The position numbers were made by a program, and so were the translations under genes. This document shows, one piece after another, positions 34,207 through 43,019 of a stretch of 64,000 bases of DNA (its first letter is position 1; the number at the start of each line of letters is the position of its first letter). The stretch lies in contig NZ_OZ035533.1 in the NCBI RefSeq assembly GCF_964033635.1, forward strand, positions 248,001 to 312,000, in the 5' to 3' direction. Below the pieces are notes generated by a model that saw only the letters and a list, made by a program, of their open reading frames with translations, was not told where the DNA came from and made no database searches. Source of the DNA: Chitinophaga sp. MM2321 (GTDB taxonomy: Bacteria > Bacteroidota > Bacteroidia > Chitinophagales > Chitinophagaceae).

Positions 34207-35535
34207 TCAGCCAATCTGGTTCAGCAGATCCAGCACTTTCTCCCGCTTCAATATTAAATAACCGATTTTCTCTTTTGCAATACCATCTTTCAACAAATAA
34301 GTAAAATGCAGGTTATCATCAAACACTTCAGACTCAAAATATTTGAAGAGAATTCTTTTTTCATCACGCAGTTCATCCGCTATTTCATAGAGATGGGTAG
34401 ATAAAATAAAAAGACAGTTAGTACTGCGCAGCAATCCGCGGATAACCGCCAGGGAACAGTTTTTAGCGTCTTCTACATTCGTGCCTTTAAACATTTCATC
34501 TATCAGTACCAGCCAGTTTTTGCCGTTATTGATCTGTATGATGGTATTTTTAATCCGTAATACTTCGCTGTAAAAATAACTTTCACCTTTAAAGATATTA
34601 TCCTGCACCTGTATGTTGCTGGAAATACCATGGAAAAAGCTCAGCTCCATTTGCTCCGCAGGCACGCCCATGCCTATATGCGCCATGAACACTGCAATAC
34701 CTACTGCCCTGATAAATGTTGTTTTGCCGGCCATATTAGCGCCGGTGAGGAACATGAAGTGATTGGTTTCATCCAGCGAAAGATCATAGGCTATCGGTTC
34801 AGGCAAAATAATATGATAGAGCTGCGATGCTTTTATCAGCGGCTGCGTACTGCCGGAAAACATAGGGAAGTGCAGGTTATAATGCTTCATGGCTTTGGCC
34901 ATGCCATAGAAGGCATCTAACTGATGATATAAAGTAACCAGTTCTTCCACTACTTTTCTATGTCTTCTCCTGACATAATTATCATAGCGCATGATCTGTA
35001 CATAGTTCAGCTTACCTTCTTCTTCTGCCTGTAAAATATCACTGAAATCCTGCCGGTGCAGTAGCTGCTCCGCCCTGTCCAGCAAGGTTTTTAGCACTTT
35101 TGGTGTCTCGTCTGAATTGAATACGCTTACAAAAGTGCGGAAACCACGCAGCAGATTTACCAGTTGTGTAAAAGAGAATTTTATGTACCCGAAATCAGGG
35201 GCATACATGGTTTTATTAATTGCAGCCTGAATATGAAGTGCAACACCTTCCGTATTTGAAATGGGCTCTATCTGCGCTTCCATATAATTTTCCACCACCA
35301 CAATAGTACCGTTGGAAATAATGGAGGGCCAGTTACTTTCCTGTTCCAGTATATATTTCAGTGCTTTCTGTCTGCTTTCAATGGTTGCAATGTTCTGAAG
35401 GGGAGAGCTGAACAGTTGACGGAGGTATTCGCGTCCACCTGCGGTGGTCGTGAAGTTCAGCCGGTTAAAAAGGGAATATTCTTCATCCCTGTTGAAAATA
35501 GACAGGTCGTTATAGGATGTTTTGTCCAATTGCAT
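34207..35535 (-). CDS. MutS-related ATPase (short form)
   Basis: 442 residues with only the core lever and ATPase domains of MutS. The mismatch-binding and connector domains are absent. The helical part covers about 30-220. The ATPase follows at about 230-440, with Walker A LTGANMAGKTTFIRAVG, Walker B WLVLIDEMFKGTNVEDA and STHLYEIAD. Short MutS-like proteins of this kind are common in Bacteroidota and their job is unproven. Mismatch repair proper needs the longer form. Confidence 0.88.
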   Translation of the reverse strand: MQLDKTSYNDLSIFNRDEEYSLFNRLNFTTTAGGREYLRQLFSSPLQNIATIESRQKALKYILEQESNWPSIISNGTIVVVENYMEAQIEPISNTEGVALHIQAAINKTMYAPDFGYIKFSFTQLVNLLRGFRTFVSVFNSDETPKVLKTLLDRAEQLLHRQDFSDILQAEEEGKLNYVQIMRYDNYVRRRHRKVVEELVTLYHQLDAFYGMAKAMKHYNLHFPMFSGSTQPLIKASQLYHIILPEPIAYDLSLDETNHFMFLTGANMAGKTTFIRAVGIAVFMAHIGMGVPAEQMELSFFHGISSNIQVQDNIFKGESYFYSEVLRIKNTIIQINNGKNWLVLIDEMFKGTNVEDAKNCSLAVIRGLLRSTNCLFILSTHLYEIADELRDEKRILFKYFESEVFDDNLHFTYLLKDGIAKEKIGYLILKREKVLDLLNQIG

Positions 35536-35613
35536 GCAACGACATTTTGGTTAATATATGCAGATAGATGCCAGAAATGAAAAATTCCACAATCCGTAAA
35601 TCCCCAAATCGGA

Positions 35614-36957
35614 TTAGGAATTGAACGCCAGTCGTTTCCCTTTTACAGATTCATCAAATTTACCATTGTTATAAGCCAGGTGGCCGCTTACAAAAGTGTG
35701 TGTGATGGCTGCGGGGAAGGTATGACCATCAAATGGGCTCCAGCCGCATTTATAATAAATATTTTGTTTGTTCACGGATGTATTGCCTTGCAGGTCTACG
35801 ATTACACAGTCTGCAAAATATCCTTCGCGTAAAAATCCTCTTTCTTTTATGTTGAAGCAGATAGCCGGCGCATGGCTCATTTTTTCCACTACTTTTTCTA
35901 TGGAGATAGCACCTTGTCTGGCATATTCCAGCATGAGGAGCAAGCTGTGTTGCACTAATGGCACACCGGATGGCGCTTGCAGATAGGGTTGTTGTTTTTC
36001 TGCCCAGGTATGCGGCGCATGGTCTGTAGCAATGATATCAAGGCGGTCGTCCAGGAGTCCCTGCCACAGGGCGGTTTTGTTTTCCGGTGCTTTGATAGCC
36101 GGGTTGCATTTGATGAGATTACCGTATTGTGCATAATCATCTGCGGTGAAGTGCAGGTGATGTACACACACTTCGGCGGTGATGCGTTTGTCTGCCAGCG
36201 GCATCATATTGCTGAAGAGTTGTAATTCTTTGGCGGTGGAGATATGCAGGATGTGCAGGCGGGCATCATGTTTTTTGGCAAATTGAACGGCCGTCCATGA
36301 CGACTCGAAACAGGCTTCCACATTGCGTATGAGCGGATGGTCGGCAGCGGTGAGCTGGTCGCCTTTTTCGCGTTGGAACTGTTCCATATTGGCACGGATG
36401 ATTTTTTCATCTTCACAGTGTGTGGCAATCAGGAGTTCAGTACCGGAAAATATTTTTTCCAGGGTGAGATAATTATCTACCAGCATATTACCGGTGGAAG
36501 AACCCATAAATATTTTCACACCGCAAACACTGTCTTTTTTGCTATTCGTTTTCAGGACTTCTTCCACATTATCGTTGGAAACGCCCATGAAAAAAGAGTA
36601 GTTAGCCAGGGAATGTTGTTTTCCGATGACATATTTATCTTCCAGTAATTCCTGGGTAAGGGCTGCGGGTTTGGTGTTGGGCATTTCCATGAAGCTGGTA
36701 GTGCCACCGGCCACGGCTGCGCGTGCTTCTGTATAAATAGTGGCTTTTTCTGTCAGGCCCGGCTCCCGGAAATGCACCTGGTCGTCTATAACGCCCGGCA
36801 GCAGATGTTTTCCTTCTCCGTTAATTTCTGTGTAATTTCCACTGGCAGTTATGTTGGAGGCTATTTTTTCAATGCGGTTGTTGCTGATCAACACATCCTG
36901 TACCGTAGTACGCCCTTCATTTACTACCGATATATTTCTGATGAGATAATTTTGCAT
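35614..36957 (-). CDS. pyrC: Dihydroorotase
   Basis: 447 residues. It closes carbamoyl-aspartate to dihydroorotate in pyrimidine synthesis. Visible motifs are GVIDDQVHFREPGLTEKATI, MEMPNTKP, the carbamylated-Lys segment CGVKIFMGSSTGN, THCEDE, HILHIST and IATDHAPH. The first His of the usual HxH metal pair is Gln (DQVH), a change I associate with Bacteroidota dihydroorotases, so it is not necessarily a defect. The length is normal. It is an isolated gene next to porT. Confidence 0.92.
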   Translation of the reverse strand: MQNYLIRNISVVNEGRTTVQDVLISNNRIEKIASNITASGNYTEINGEGKHLLPGVIDDQVHFREPGLTEKATIYTEARAAVAGGTTSFMEMPNTKPAALTQELLEDKYVIGKQHSLANYSFFMGVSNDNVEEVLKTNSKKDSVCGVKIFMGSSTGNMLVDNYLTLEKIFSGTELLIATHCEDEKIIRANMEQFQREKGDQLTAADHPLIRNVEACFESSWTAVQFAKKHDARLHILHISTAKELQLFSNMMPLADKRITAEVCVHHLHFTADDYAQYGNLIKCNPAIKAPENKTALWQGLLDDRLDIIATDHAPHTWAEKQQPYLQAPSGVPLVQHSLLLMLEYARQGAISIEKVVEKMSHAPAICFNIKERGFLREGYFADCVIVDLQGNTSVNKQNIYYKCGWSPFDGHTFPAAITHTFVSGHLAYNNGKFDESVKGKRLAFNS

Positions 36958-36981
36958 ACAACAAAAATAGATAATTCCGAT

Positions 36982-37683
36982 TTACCCTTCAAGGTGAATC
37001 GAAAACACGATCATTCTTGATTGCAGCTTTTCGATAACATTTGCATAGCGAAGGTGAGGATCTTTCACGAGTACATTGCCAAGACCGTTGCTGATCTTGA
37101 ACTCAGGCGAAAAGATGAAGCTTTCGAAGTAAAATTCAAAGCCGGCGCCGGCTTCATAGCCGTAGTCGCTTTTTTTGATCTTGATGAGGTCCTCTGCTCT
37201 GCGTGCGCGTGCATTGGAGGCCAGATCGTAGTCATATTTCAGGCCACCGATCACATATACGCGCATGTTGTTGATGCGGTCTGACTTAAACTTTACTTGT
37301 AGCGGGAAGCTCAGCAGGATGGATTCAATCTTTTTCTCGGTATCCTGTGGTTTGGGATAGGTATCGCGGTAGTAGAGGTTTTTGGAAGCGAAGAAGAGCT
37401 GCGGATTAAAACGCAGGTCAAAATGCTCGCTCAGGCGTGCATTGGCCAGTAATCCCAGGTTGAAGCCCATTGTTTTCAGGGGCTCGGCCACCATAATGGA
37501 GTCATCAGCCAGGAAGGCCGTGCTGTGCGTAAGTTTGAAATAGGACTGGTTGGCAGCCAGTGTAATTCCAAAGTAGTAGGGCTTTGCATCGTGTTCCTCC
37601 ATATTCAGGTTTGATTGTGCTTTTGCCGGCAGCACAATCGTTGCTAACAGGAATATCAGCGCGTAGCGCAGTAGATGGAACAT
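36982..37683 (-). CDS. porT: PorT family outer-membrane protein (type IX secretion)
   Basis: 233 residues from ATG 37683, which gives a proper signal peptide (MFHLLRYALIFLLATIVLPA). The mature part is an outer-membrane beta barrel of about eight strands (YYFGITLAANQSYFKL, DLRFNPQLFFASKNLYYRD, GAGFEFYFESFIFSPEFKIS). Size, composition and the ubiE neighbour match PorT, a component needed for type IX secretion and gliding in Bacteroidota. The start overlaps the ubiE 3' end by 28 nt on the same strand, so they form one operon. The DUF1501 protein at 15.4 kb carries a sorting signal for this system. Confidence 0.85.
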   Translation of the reverse strand: MFHLLRYALIFLLATIVLPAKAQSNLNMEEHDAKPYYFGITLAANQSYFKLTHSTAFLADDSIMVAEPLKTMGFNLGLLANARLSEHFDLRFNPQLFFASKNLYYRDTYPKPQDTEKKIESILLSFPLQVKFKSDRINNMRVYVIGGLKYDYDLASNARARRAEDLIKIKKSDYGYEAGAGFEFYFESFIFSPEFKISNGLGNVLVKDPHLRYANVIEKLQSRMIVFSIHLEG

Positions 37684-38402
37684 ATGCCGAAGGATAGCGT
37701 TTTGCATGTAACGGCCTGGAAACCTGTGTTAATTAATATTGTTTTCATCGCTTCACCCTGCGGAAATGCTTTCACTGATTCCGGCAGATAACTGTAAGCA
37801 GCTTCACTTTTGGCGATCCATTTCCCGATCAGGGGCGTGATATAACGAAAATACAAATTATATAATTGTTTAATGGGGAAAACTGTTGGATTGGAAAATT
37901 CAAGGATCACCAATTTGCCCGCCGGTTTCAGTACCCGCCTCATTTCAGACAGCCCTTTTTCCAGATTCTCAAAATTGCGCACACCAAAGGCTACTGTTAT
38001 GGCATCAAACGTCTGTTCCGGAAAACTTATTGTTTCGCTATCGCCCAGTTGCAGGGTAATTTTGTTGTCCAGCCCCAGTTTTTTGATCTTTTCGCGGCCA
38101 TGGGAAAGCATTCCTTCAGATATATCGATGCCCACAATGCTGTCAGGACGGAGGCGCTTTTCGGCCATGATGGCGAAGTCGCCGGTGCCGGTAGCCACAT
38201 CCAGCATCTGTTTGGGCTGAAGGGACTTTAAATAGGAAAGCGCCTTTTTACGCCAGATAACGTCGATTCCGAGCGACATAAAATGGTTAAGAAAGTCGTA
38301 ACGGAAAGCAATATCATCAAACATGGATGCTATCTGCTCCTTCTTGCTTAATTTTGACCCTTCAAAGGGAACGATCTTCTGAACATTTGCATTTTCTGAC
38401 AT
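37656..38402 (-). CDS. ubiE: Demethylmenaquinone methyltransferase UbiE/MenG
   Basis: 248 residues from ATG 38402 (MSENANVQKIV). A start at 38432 would add 10 residues overlapping the divergent region. The SAM-binding Rossmann fold is visible with FDDIAFRYDFLNHFMSLGID, MLDVATGTGDFAI, VGIDISEGML and DAITVAFGVRNFENLEKGL. It methylates demethylmenaquinone in the last step of menaquinone synthesis. It is first in the operon with porT and divergent from engB. A TAACTTTG box lies only 6 nt before the ATG. Confidence 0.95.
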   Translation of the reverse strand: MSENANVQKIVPFEGSKLSKKEQIASMFDDIAFRYDFLNHFMSLGIDVIWRKKALSYLKSLQPKQMLDVATGTGDFAIMAEKRLRPDSIVGIDISEGMLSHGREKIKKLGLDNKITLQLGDSETISFPEQTFDAITVAFGVRNFENLEKGLSEMRRVLKPAGKLVILEFSNPTVFPIKQLYNLYFRYITPLIGKWIAKSEAAYSYLPESVKAFPQGEAMKTILINTGFQAVTCKTLSFGICSIYCATR

Positions 38403-38408
38403 AGGCCG

Positions 38409-38416
38409 CAAAGTTA
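38409..38416 (-). promoter_or_regulatory. Candidate -7 box of ubiE (TAACTTTG)
   Basis: Fits the Bacteroidota -7 consensus TAnnTTTG on the minus strand and ends 6 nt before the chosen ubiE ATG, implying a leaderless or nearly leaderless message. No well-placed -33 TTG is visible (the nearest is 27 nt away). Confidence 0.35.
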
Positions 38417-38489
38417 AAGAAAATGTAGGCATATGGCGGACAGCAAATCAGGAGAAGCGGGATTTTTAATGGAACAAAGTAATATCATT

Positions 38490-39098
38490 ATGATTATTAA
38501 GTCAGCAGAATATCTTATCAGCAGCCCGGATTGGGAGAAATGTCCCACCCCCAATATGCCGGAATATGCCTTTATAGGCCGTTCCAACGTAGGGAAGTCT
38601 TCGCTGATCAATATATTGGCTAACAACGAGAAACTGGCTAAAACGTCCGGAACACCCGGTAAAACGCAGCTGATAAACCATTTTGTTATAAACCAGTTGT
38701 GGTACCTGGTAGATCTGCCCGGCTACGGATTTGCTAAAAGAAGTTTGTCTCAGCGCCGGCAATGGGAACAAATGATCGAAAACTACCTGCGCAAACGTCC
38801 CAACCTGGTCAGTGTTTTTGTGCTCATCGACAGTCGTCATGCCCCGCAGAAAATAGATCTGGAGTTTGTGAACCAGCTGGGTGCCTGGAATATTCCTTTC
38901 AGCCTGGTATTTACAAAAGCCGATAAAAGCACGCAGGCAGAAGTAAGCCGCAACGTAAAAACTTTCTTAAACAAGATGCGCGAAACCTGGCAGTTCCTGC
39001 CACCTAATTTCGTTACTTCTACCGTAAAGAAAACCGGCAGAGATGCCATCCTCACTTATATTGATGAACTGAATGCACAGTTCAGGGCCATTGCCTGA
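38490..39098 (+). CDS. engB: Ribosome-biogenesis GTPase EngB (YihA/YsxC)
   Basis: 202 residues from ATG 38490 (MIIKSAEYLISSPDW), the family-typical start. In-frame ATGs at 38469 and 38433 would add 7 or 19 residues. G motifs are intact: GRSNVGKSSLIN (G1), GTPGKTQLINHF (G2 region), DLPGYGFAKRS (G3), FTKADKST (G4) and TSTVKKTGRD (G5). It assists assembly of the large ribosomal subunit. It is divergent from ubiE and followed by a strong terminator. Confidence 0.95.
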   Translation: MIIKSAEYLISSPDWEKCPTPNMPEYAFIGRSNVGKSSLINILANNEKLAKTSGTPGKTQLINHFVINQLWYLVDLPGYGFAKRSLSQRRQWEQMIENYLRKRPNLVSVFVLIDSRHAPQKIDLEFVNQLGAWNIPFSLVFTKADKSTQAEVSRNVKTFLNKMRETWQFLPPNFVTSTVKKTGRDAILTYIDELNAQFRAIA

Positions 39099-39115
39099 GT
39101 AAGGGTTCCGTCTAT

Positions 39116-39160
39116 ATAAAAAGGTCTAACGTGTACACATACACGTTAGACCTTTTTTAT
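39116..39160. terminator. Terminator after engB
   Basis: AAAAAGGTCTAACGTGT pairs with ACACGTTAGACCTTTTT around a short loop and ends in TTTTTTATT on the plus strand, 20 nt after the engB stop. Confidence 0.9.
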
Positions 39161-39320
39161 TGGCATAAAGTACAAACCGTATATAAAGTGTAAGGAGAAA
39201 AGGAAATGTTACAGGAATAGCTAGAAAGGAGGCCGGATAGGGGAGAGGGAATCACCTGACGTGAGAAATCACATCATAAAAGTAAAGAGAGGTACAATAT
39301 TACAGGTGCGTTCGGCTGGT

Positions 39321-39803
39321 TTAATTTACCACCTTATCAGCGCAGCTGCTACTGGCAAAAGCTTCGGGTTTGGCTTTGAAAGCGAAGCCCATACCGAGGA
39401 TGTAACCCATGGCTTCACGCAGGGCCAGGTTACTTTTGAATTGCGGATTCGTATTGATATCTGCGTGTACTTCCATGTCTACATCGTATTCGGTAAACAG
39501 GTCACACAGTTCATACGCAATTTCAATACTCTTGGCTACTTCCACCAGCATACGTTCTTTGATGGAATAGCAGTCTTTGGTTTTTTCATTGTGGATAAAC
39601 ATAAATCCGCCGTGACCTTCCCGCAGGAAAACGATTACTGTAGCAAATTCAGTATCCACTCCCTTTACCTGGGAATCGGTGCCAATGCACACTTTCAGGC
39701 GATAGCCCAGGCCTGTTTCGCGAATAATGGCTTGTCGCACTTCTTCCTTGACCGGAAGGTGGATGGCCTCTCCATTAAATCTTCTCCATTGCATAAAGAG
39801 CAT
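39321..39803 (-). CDS. YkuK/DUF458-type RNase H-like protein
   Basis: 160 residues. KVCIGTDSQVKGVDTEFATV near 40 and MEVHADINTNPQFKSNLALR near 115 carry acidic residues in an RNase H-like layout, as in the YkuK/DUF458 family. The C-terminal EAMGYILGMGFAFKAKP completes it. YkuK has no proven function. It is a single gene, and the stretch toward engB holds no other gene. Confidence 0.75.
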   Translation of the reverse strand: MLFMQWRRFNGEAIHLPVKEEVRQAIIRETGLGYRLKVCIGTDSQVKGVDTEFATVIVFLREGHGGFMFIHNEKTKDCYSIKERMLVEVAKSIEIAYELCDLFTEYDVDMEVHADINTNPQFKSNLALREAMGYILGMGFAFKAKPEAFASSSCADKVVN

Positions 39804-39937
39804 AATTAAATAGTGAACATGCGAATGCGTCAGATGATATTGCCAGCCGAATGAAGTAATGCCAAGCTAGTTACGGATCAACAAAATGGAATGGATCCAT
39901 TGGGTAAGAACAACGGGTATGTATTCTTCGAATATAC

Positions 39938-39972
39938 GAAAAAGCTGTTAGCCATAACTAACAGCTTTTATT
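39938..39972. terminator. Bidirectional terminator between YkuK-like gene's upstream region and CoA-binding gene
   Basis: AAAAGCTGTTAG pairs with CTAACAGCTTTT around a 6-nt loop, with A/T runs on both sides (GAAAAAGC ... GCTTTTATTATA). It lies about 40 nt past the stop of the minus-strand CoA-binding gene and probably ends that transcript. Confidence 0.75.
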
Positions 39973-40007
39973 ATAATTTAATTAATTTTTTTGAGAGAGA
40001 TGATCAG

Positions 40008-40385
40008 CTAGAACTGTCCTGTGCTCAGCATTACCAGCGTACAGGCTTCTACCGGCTGAATATTATGCTGCGTGGCCATTGCTGCCAGTTCTTCATTTTC
40101 CGTTCCGGGATTGAAGATTATGCGGCGGGGATGCAGCTGAAGGATATAATCGTAATACTCCTGCTGCAATACAGGATTCAGGTAAAGGGTAACGGTATCT
40201 ACGTTTTCCAGTGCCGGATGTTCCGTGATCACCGGCGTATCGCCGATGCTGGCAGCGCGTTTGCCGATAGCTACTACCGGGTGTCCTTTGGCGGTGAGCC
40301 TTGTTACGGCCATGTTGCTGTATCTTGCCGGGTTAGGTGAAGCACCTAATACCACGGTGAGCTTTTTGTCATTGGTGGTTTCCAT
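40008..40385 (-). CDS. CoA-binding domain protein (YccU-like)
   Basis: 125 residues forming a single Rossmann-type CoA-binding domain: TVVLGASPNPARYSNMAVTR near 10 (nucleotide loop), VAIGKRAASIGDTPV, VTLYLNP and RIIFNPGTENEEL. Small stand-alone proteins of this family bind CoA in vitro, but the function is undefined. No operon partner. Confidence 0.88.
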   Translation of the reverse strand: METTNDKKLTVVLGASPNPARYSNMAVTRLTAKGHPVVAIGKRAASIGDTPVITEHPALENVDTVTLYLNPVLQQEYYDYILQLHPRRIIFNPGTENEELAAMATQHNIQPVEACTLVMLSTGQF

Positions 40386-40458
40386 CTTCCAAAATTACGA
40401 AATCCGGCACAAGTGATAAGCACGGTGCAGTCATGTTTGAAATAGAATGATAAAAGAT

Positions 40459-40965
40459 TTATTTGATGAGTTTCAGCAAGCTGCTGTAAAACCAGTTCTC
40501 TTCTGATTTAATAAAAGCACTAATGGTTTTATCGGTTTGTTGTGCAAACTTGTTGATGTTGGAGATGGAATCTTTGAAGGATTTCAGTTCCCTGTCTTTC
40601 GGGTCGCCTTCTGCCTGTTGTAGTTGCAGCAGTACTTTCATGATAGGGTCCAGTTCCCTTTTCTTTCTTTCCCGGGCAATGTAGGTAGCTACTTTCCAGA
40701 TATCTTTTTCTGCAATAAAAAACTCTTTTCTTTCACCGGGAATAAGTACCCGTTCTACGAGTCCCCAGTTGATCAGCTCCCGCACATTCATGTTGGTATT
40801 TCCCCGGGAGATATTCAGTTCGGCCATGATATTATCAGCACTCAACGGATCAGGCATCACCAGCAATAACGCGTGGATCTGAGCCATGGTACGGTTAATA
40901 CCCCATTGAGCCCCCAGTGATCCCCAGGTTTGGATAAACTGCGCTTTTGCTTCTACTAAATTCAT
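40459..40965 (-). CDS. GbsR/MarR family transcriptional regulator
   Basis: 168 residues. The winged-helix part covers about 25-95: INRTMAQIHALLLVMPDPLS, IMAELNISRGNTNMNVRELI and LVERVLIPGERKEFF. A C-terminal helical dimer region follows (about 100-168). Matches the GbsR-like branch of MarR regulators, which respond to small molecules such as choline in Bacillus. Its target here is unknown. Its upstream region is one arm of a 50-bp inverted repeat. Confidence 0.9.
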   Translation of the reverse strand: MNLVEAKAQFIQTWGSLGAQWGINRTMAQIHALLLVMPDPLSADNIMAELNISRGNTNMNVRELINWGLVERVLIPGERKEFFIAEKDIWKVATYIARERKKRELDPIMKVLLQLQQAEGDPKDRELKSFKDSISNINKFAQQTDKTISAFIKSEENWFYSSLLKLIK

Positions 40966-41026
40966 ATGATGCTATTTTCAGTTCAAATGTATACCAAGTT
41001 TTTGAACTTTCAAAAGATAATGAAAG

Positions 41027-41258
41027 GACCAGGATTAAAGGATTATAAGATTTATCGGATGGGTGTTTTGTTGTTTGATTTTTTTTAAAAGAATTTTTAA
41101 ACCTAAATCCTGTATCGCTATTTCAGGACTAGACAGCATAATAAAAAAAGAAGTCCTGCTTGTTAAGGCAGGACTTCTTTCTATACAAATTTTTATACAA
41201 TTCTAATTAAACAACAAAACACCCATCCGATAAATCTTATAATCCTTTAATCCTGGTC
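41027..41258. repeat. 232-bp element: two 50-bp perfect inverted arms enclosing a terminator
   Basis: 41027-41076 and 41209-41258 are exact reverse complements over 50 bases. Pairing extends about 3 bases further inward after one mismatch. The right arm ends at the stop codon of the PDH E2 gene. The left arm ends 62 nt before the GbsR start. Between them are 132 bases with their own terminator hairpin. No transposase is present. It may be an invertible segment, a fold-back element or an inverted duplication of the E2 3' end. Confidence 0.85.
41147..41182 (-). terminator. Terminator of the PDH E2 gene
   Basis: AAGAAGTCCTGC pairs perfectly with GCAGGACTTCTT around an 8-nt loop, followed on the minus strand by TTTTTTATTATG. 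It sits inside the inverted-repeat element, about 76 nt after the E2 stop. Confidence 0.85.
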
Positions 41259-42901
41259 TATACCAGCATTGTCACCGGATTTTCCAGGTACCCTTTCAGG
41301 GTTGCGAGGAAACGTGCGCCTACGGCTCCGTCCACACTTCTGTGGTCGCAGCTCAGGGTGAGCTTCATGATGTTGGCTATTTTCACCTGGCCTTTTTCCA
41401 CGATGGCTGTTTCCTTGATACCACCTACAGCCAGGATAGCAGAATCCGGCGGGTTGATGATAGCAGTGAACTCTTCGATACCCAGCATCCCCAGGTTGGA
41501 GATGGTAAAGGTATTTCCGGAGAAATCGGGTGGTTGCAGTTTTTTGTTTTTGGCTTTGTCGTATAGTCCTTTTGCTTCACCAGCTATCTGGCTCAGTGTT
41601 TTCTGATCAGCAAAACGGATTACCGGAACAATCAGGCCATCTTCGATAGCTACTGCGGAACCGATATGAATATGTTGGTTATGACGGATAAAGTCTCCCA
41701 TCCAGCTGCTGTTGACATCAGGATGCTGGCGCAATGCCAGTGCAGAAGCTTTGATCACCATGTCATTGAAGGAAATCTTCACGGGAGAGATTTCGTTGAT
41801 GGCCTTGCGGGCATCCATGGCTTTATCCATATTCACTTCTATTTTCAGGTAGAAGTGAGGAGCTGTAAACTTGCTTTCGCTCAGGCGTTTGGCAATAACC
41901 TGGCGCATTTTGGTAAGCGGTGTATCGGTATAACCTTCCTGTCCGGCTGGTACAAAAGCGGGTGCAGTTGCAGCGCCGGTTTGAGCAGCAGCAGGTGCCG
42001 CAGCGGCAGCAGGAACGAAATTATCCACATCTTTTTTCACGATGCGGCCATTATCACCGGAACCAGCTACCTGCTGAATGTCGATGCCTTTTTCTGCCGC
42101 CAGCTTTTTAGCCAGGGGAGAAGCTTTCACACGACCATCAGTAGTATTGGCGGTTGCTGTTGTGGCAGCGGGTGCCGCATCAGCAGCGGGAGTGGCGGCA
42201 GGAGCAGCAGCGCCTTCTGTTGCTTTCGCAGCAGGGGCCGCGTTTTCAGCAGCCAGGATAGCATCTATACTGGTGCCTGGTTTGCCTACTATAGCGATGA
42301 TACCATTTATTTTGGCAGCTTCGCCTTCTTTCACGCCTACATATAATAAAGTACCGTCGGCATAGCCCATTACTTCCATGGTTGCTTTATCCGTTTCCAC
42401 TTCAGCCAGTACATCATCATTCTTCACTACATCGCCTACTTTTTTATTCCAGGCAACTATTTTTCCTTCTGTCATGGTATCGCTCAGGAGCGGCATCCGG
42501 ATAACAGTTGCATTTTTCAGTGCTTCTTTCAATGCAGCATCATCAGCAGCGGGAGCAGCTTGTGGCGCTGGCGCCGGTGCTGCAGCTGCTGGTTGGGCAG
42601 GAGTAGCCGCCGCAGCAGCAGGTGCGCTGGCGGAGCTTTCCAGTAAAGGTTTATAGTCCTCTCCCGGTTTGCCTACAATGGCAATTATTTCATTAATCTT
42701 AGCTGCTTTTCCTTTTTCCACGCCAATGTACAACAAGGTTCCTTCCACATACCCCATCACTTCCATTGTTGCTTTATCGGTCTCCACTTCAGCAATCACA
42801 TCGTCTGCTTTTACTTTATCGCCCACCTTTTTATGCCATGCCGCAATCACCCCTTCCGTCATCGTATCACTCAAGAGGGGCATTCTGATAACTTCTGCCA
42901 T
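41258..42901 (-). CDS. Pyruvate dehydrogenase E2 (dihydrolipoamide acetyltransferase)
   Basis: 547 residues. Two lipoyl domains lie at about 2-78 and 130-208, each with the lipoylated Lys in ETDKATMEV. Ala/Pro-rich linkers separate them from the E3-binding domain (about 255-292, ASPLAKKLAAEKGIDIQQVA) and the catalytic domain (about 320-547). The active-site His is in CDHRSVDGAVG near the end. It moves the acetyl group from E1 to CoA inside the PDH complex. The E1 and E3 genes are not adjacent. The two lipoyl domains are near copies. Confidence 0.94.
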   Translation of the reverse strand: MAEVIRMPLLSDTMTEGVIAAWHKKVGDKVKADDVIAEVETDKATMEVMGYVEGTLLYIGVEKGKAAKINEIIAIVGKPGEDYKPLLESSASAPAAAAATPAQPAAAAPAPAPQAAPAADDAALKEALKNATVIRMPLLSDTMTEGKIVAWNKKVGDVVKNDDVLAEVETDKATMEVMGYADGTLLYVGVKEGEAAKINGIIAIVGKPGTSIDAILAAENAAPAAKATEGAAAPAATPAADAAPAATTATANTTDGRVKASPLAKKLAAEKGIDIQQVAGSGDNGRIVKKDVDNFVPAAAAAPAAAQTGAATAPAFVPAGQEGYTDTPLTKMRQVIAKRLSESKFTAPHFYLKIEVNMDKAMDARKAINEISPVKISFNDMVIKASALALRQHPDVNSSWMGDFIRHNQHIHIGSAVAIEDGLIVPVIRFADQKTLSQIAGEAKGLYDKAKNKKLQPPDFSGNTFTISNLGMLGIEEFTAIINPPDSAILAVGGIKETAIVEKGQVKIANIMKLTLSCDHRSVDGAVGARFLATLKGYLENPVTMLV

Positions 42902-43019
42902 AGTGTTTATTCGAAATTTTGCTCAAACCTACATGTTTTTGCGCAAAAACGCAAAGAAGGAATGGCAAACTGTTTAAAAATGTCTAATGATAGTTAATAT
43001 TCAATAAGCGGAATTTGGA

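Noticed and set aside
41666..42365. Frames opposite PDH E2 with Ala/Ser/Cys-rich translation
   Set aside because: Shadow of Ala/Pro-rich linkers in the real gene on the other strand.
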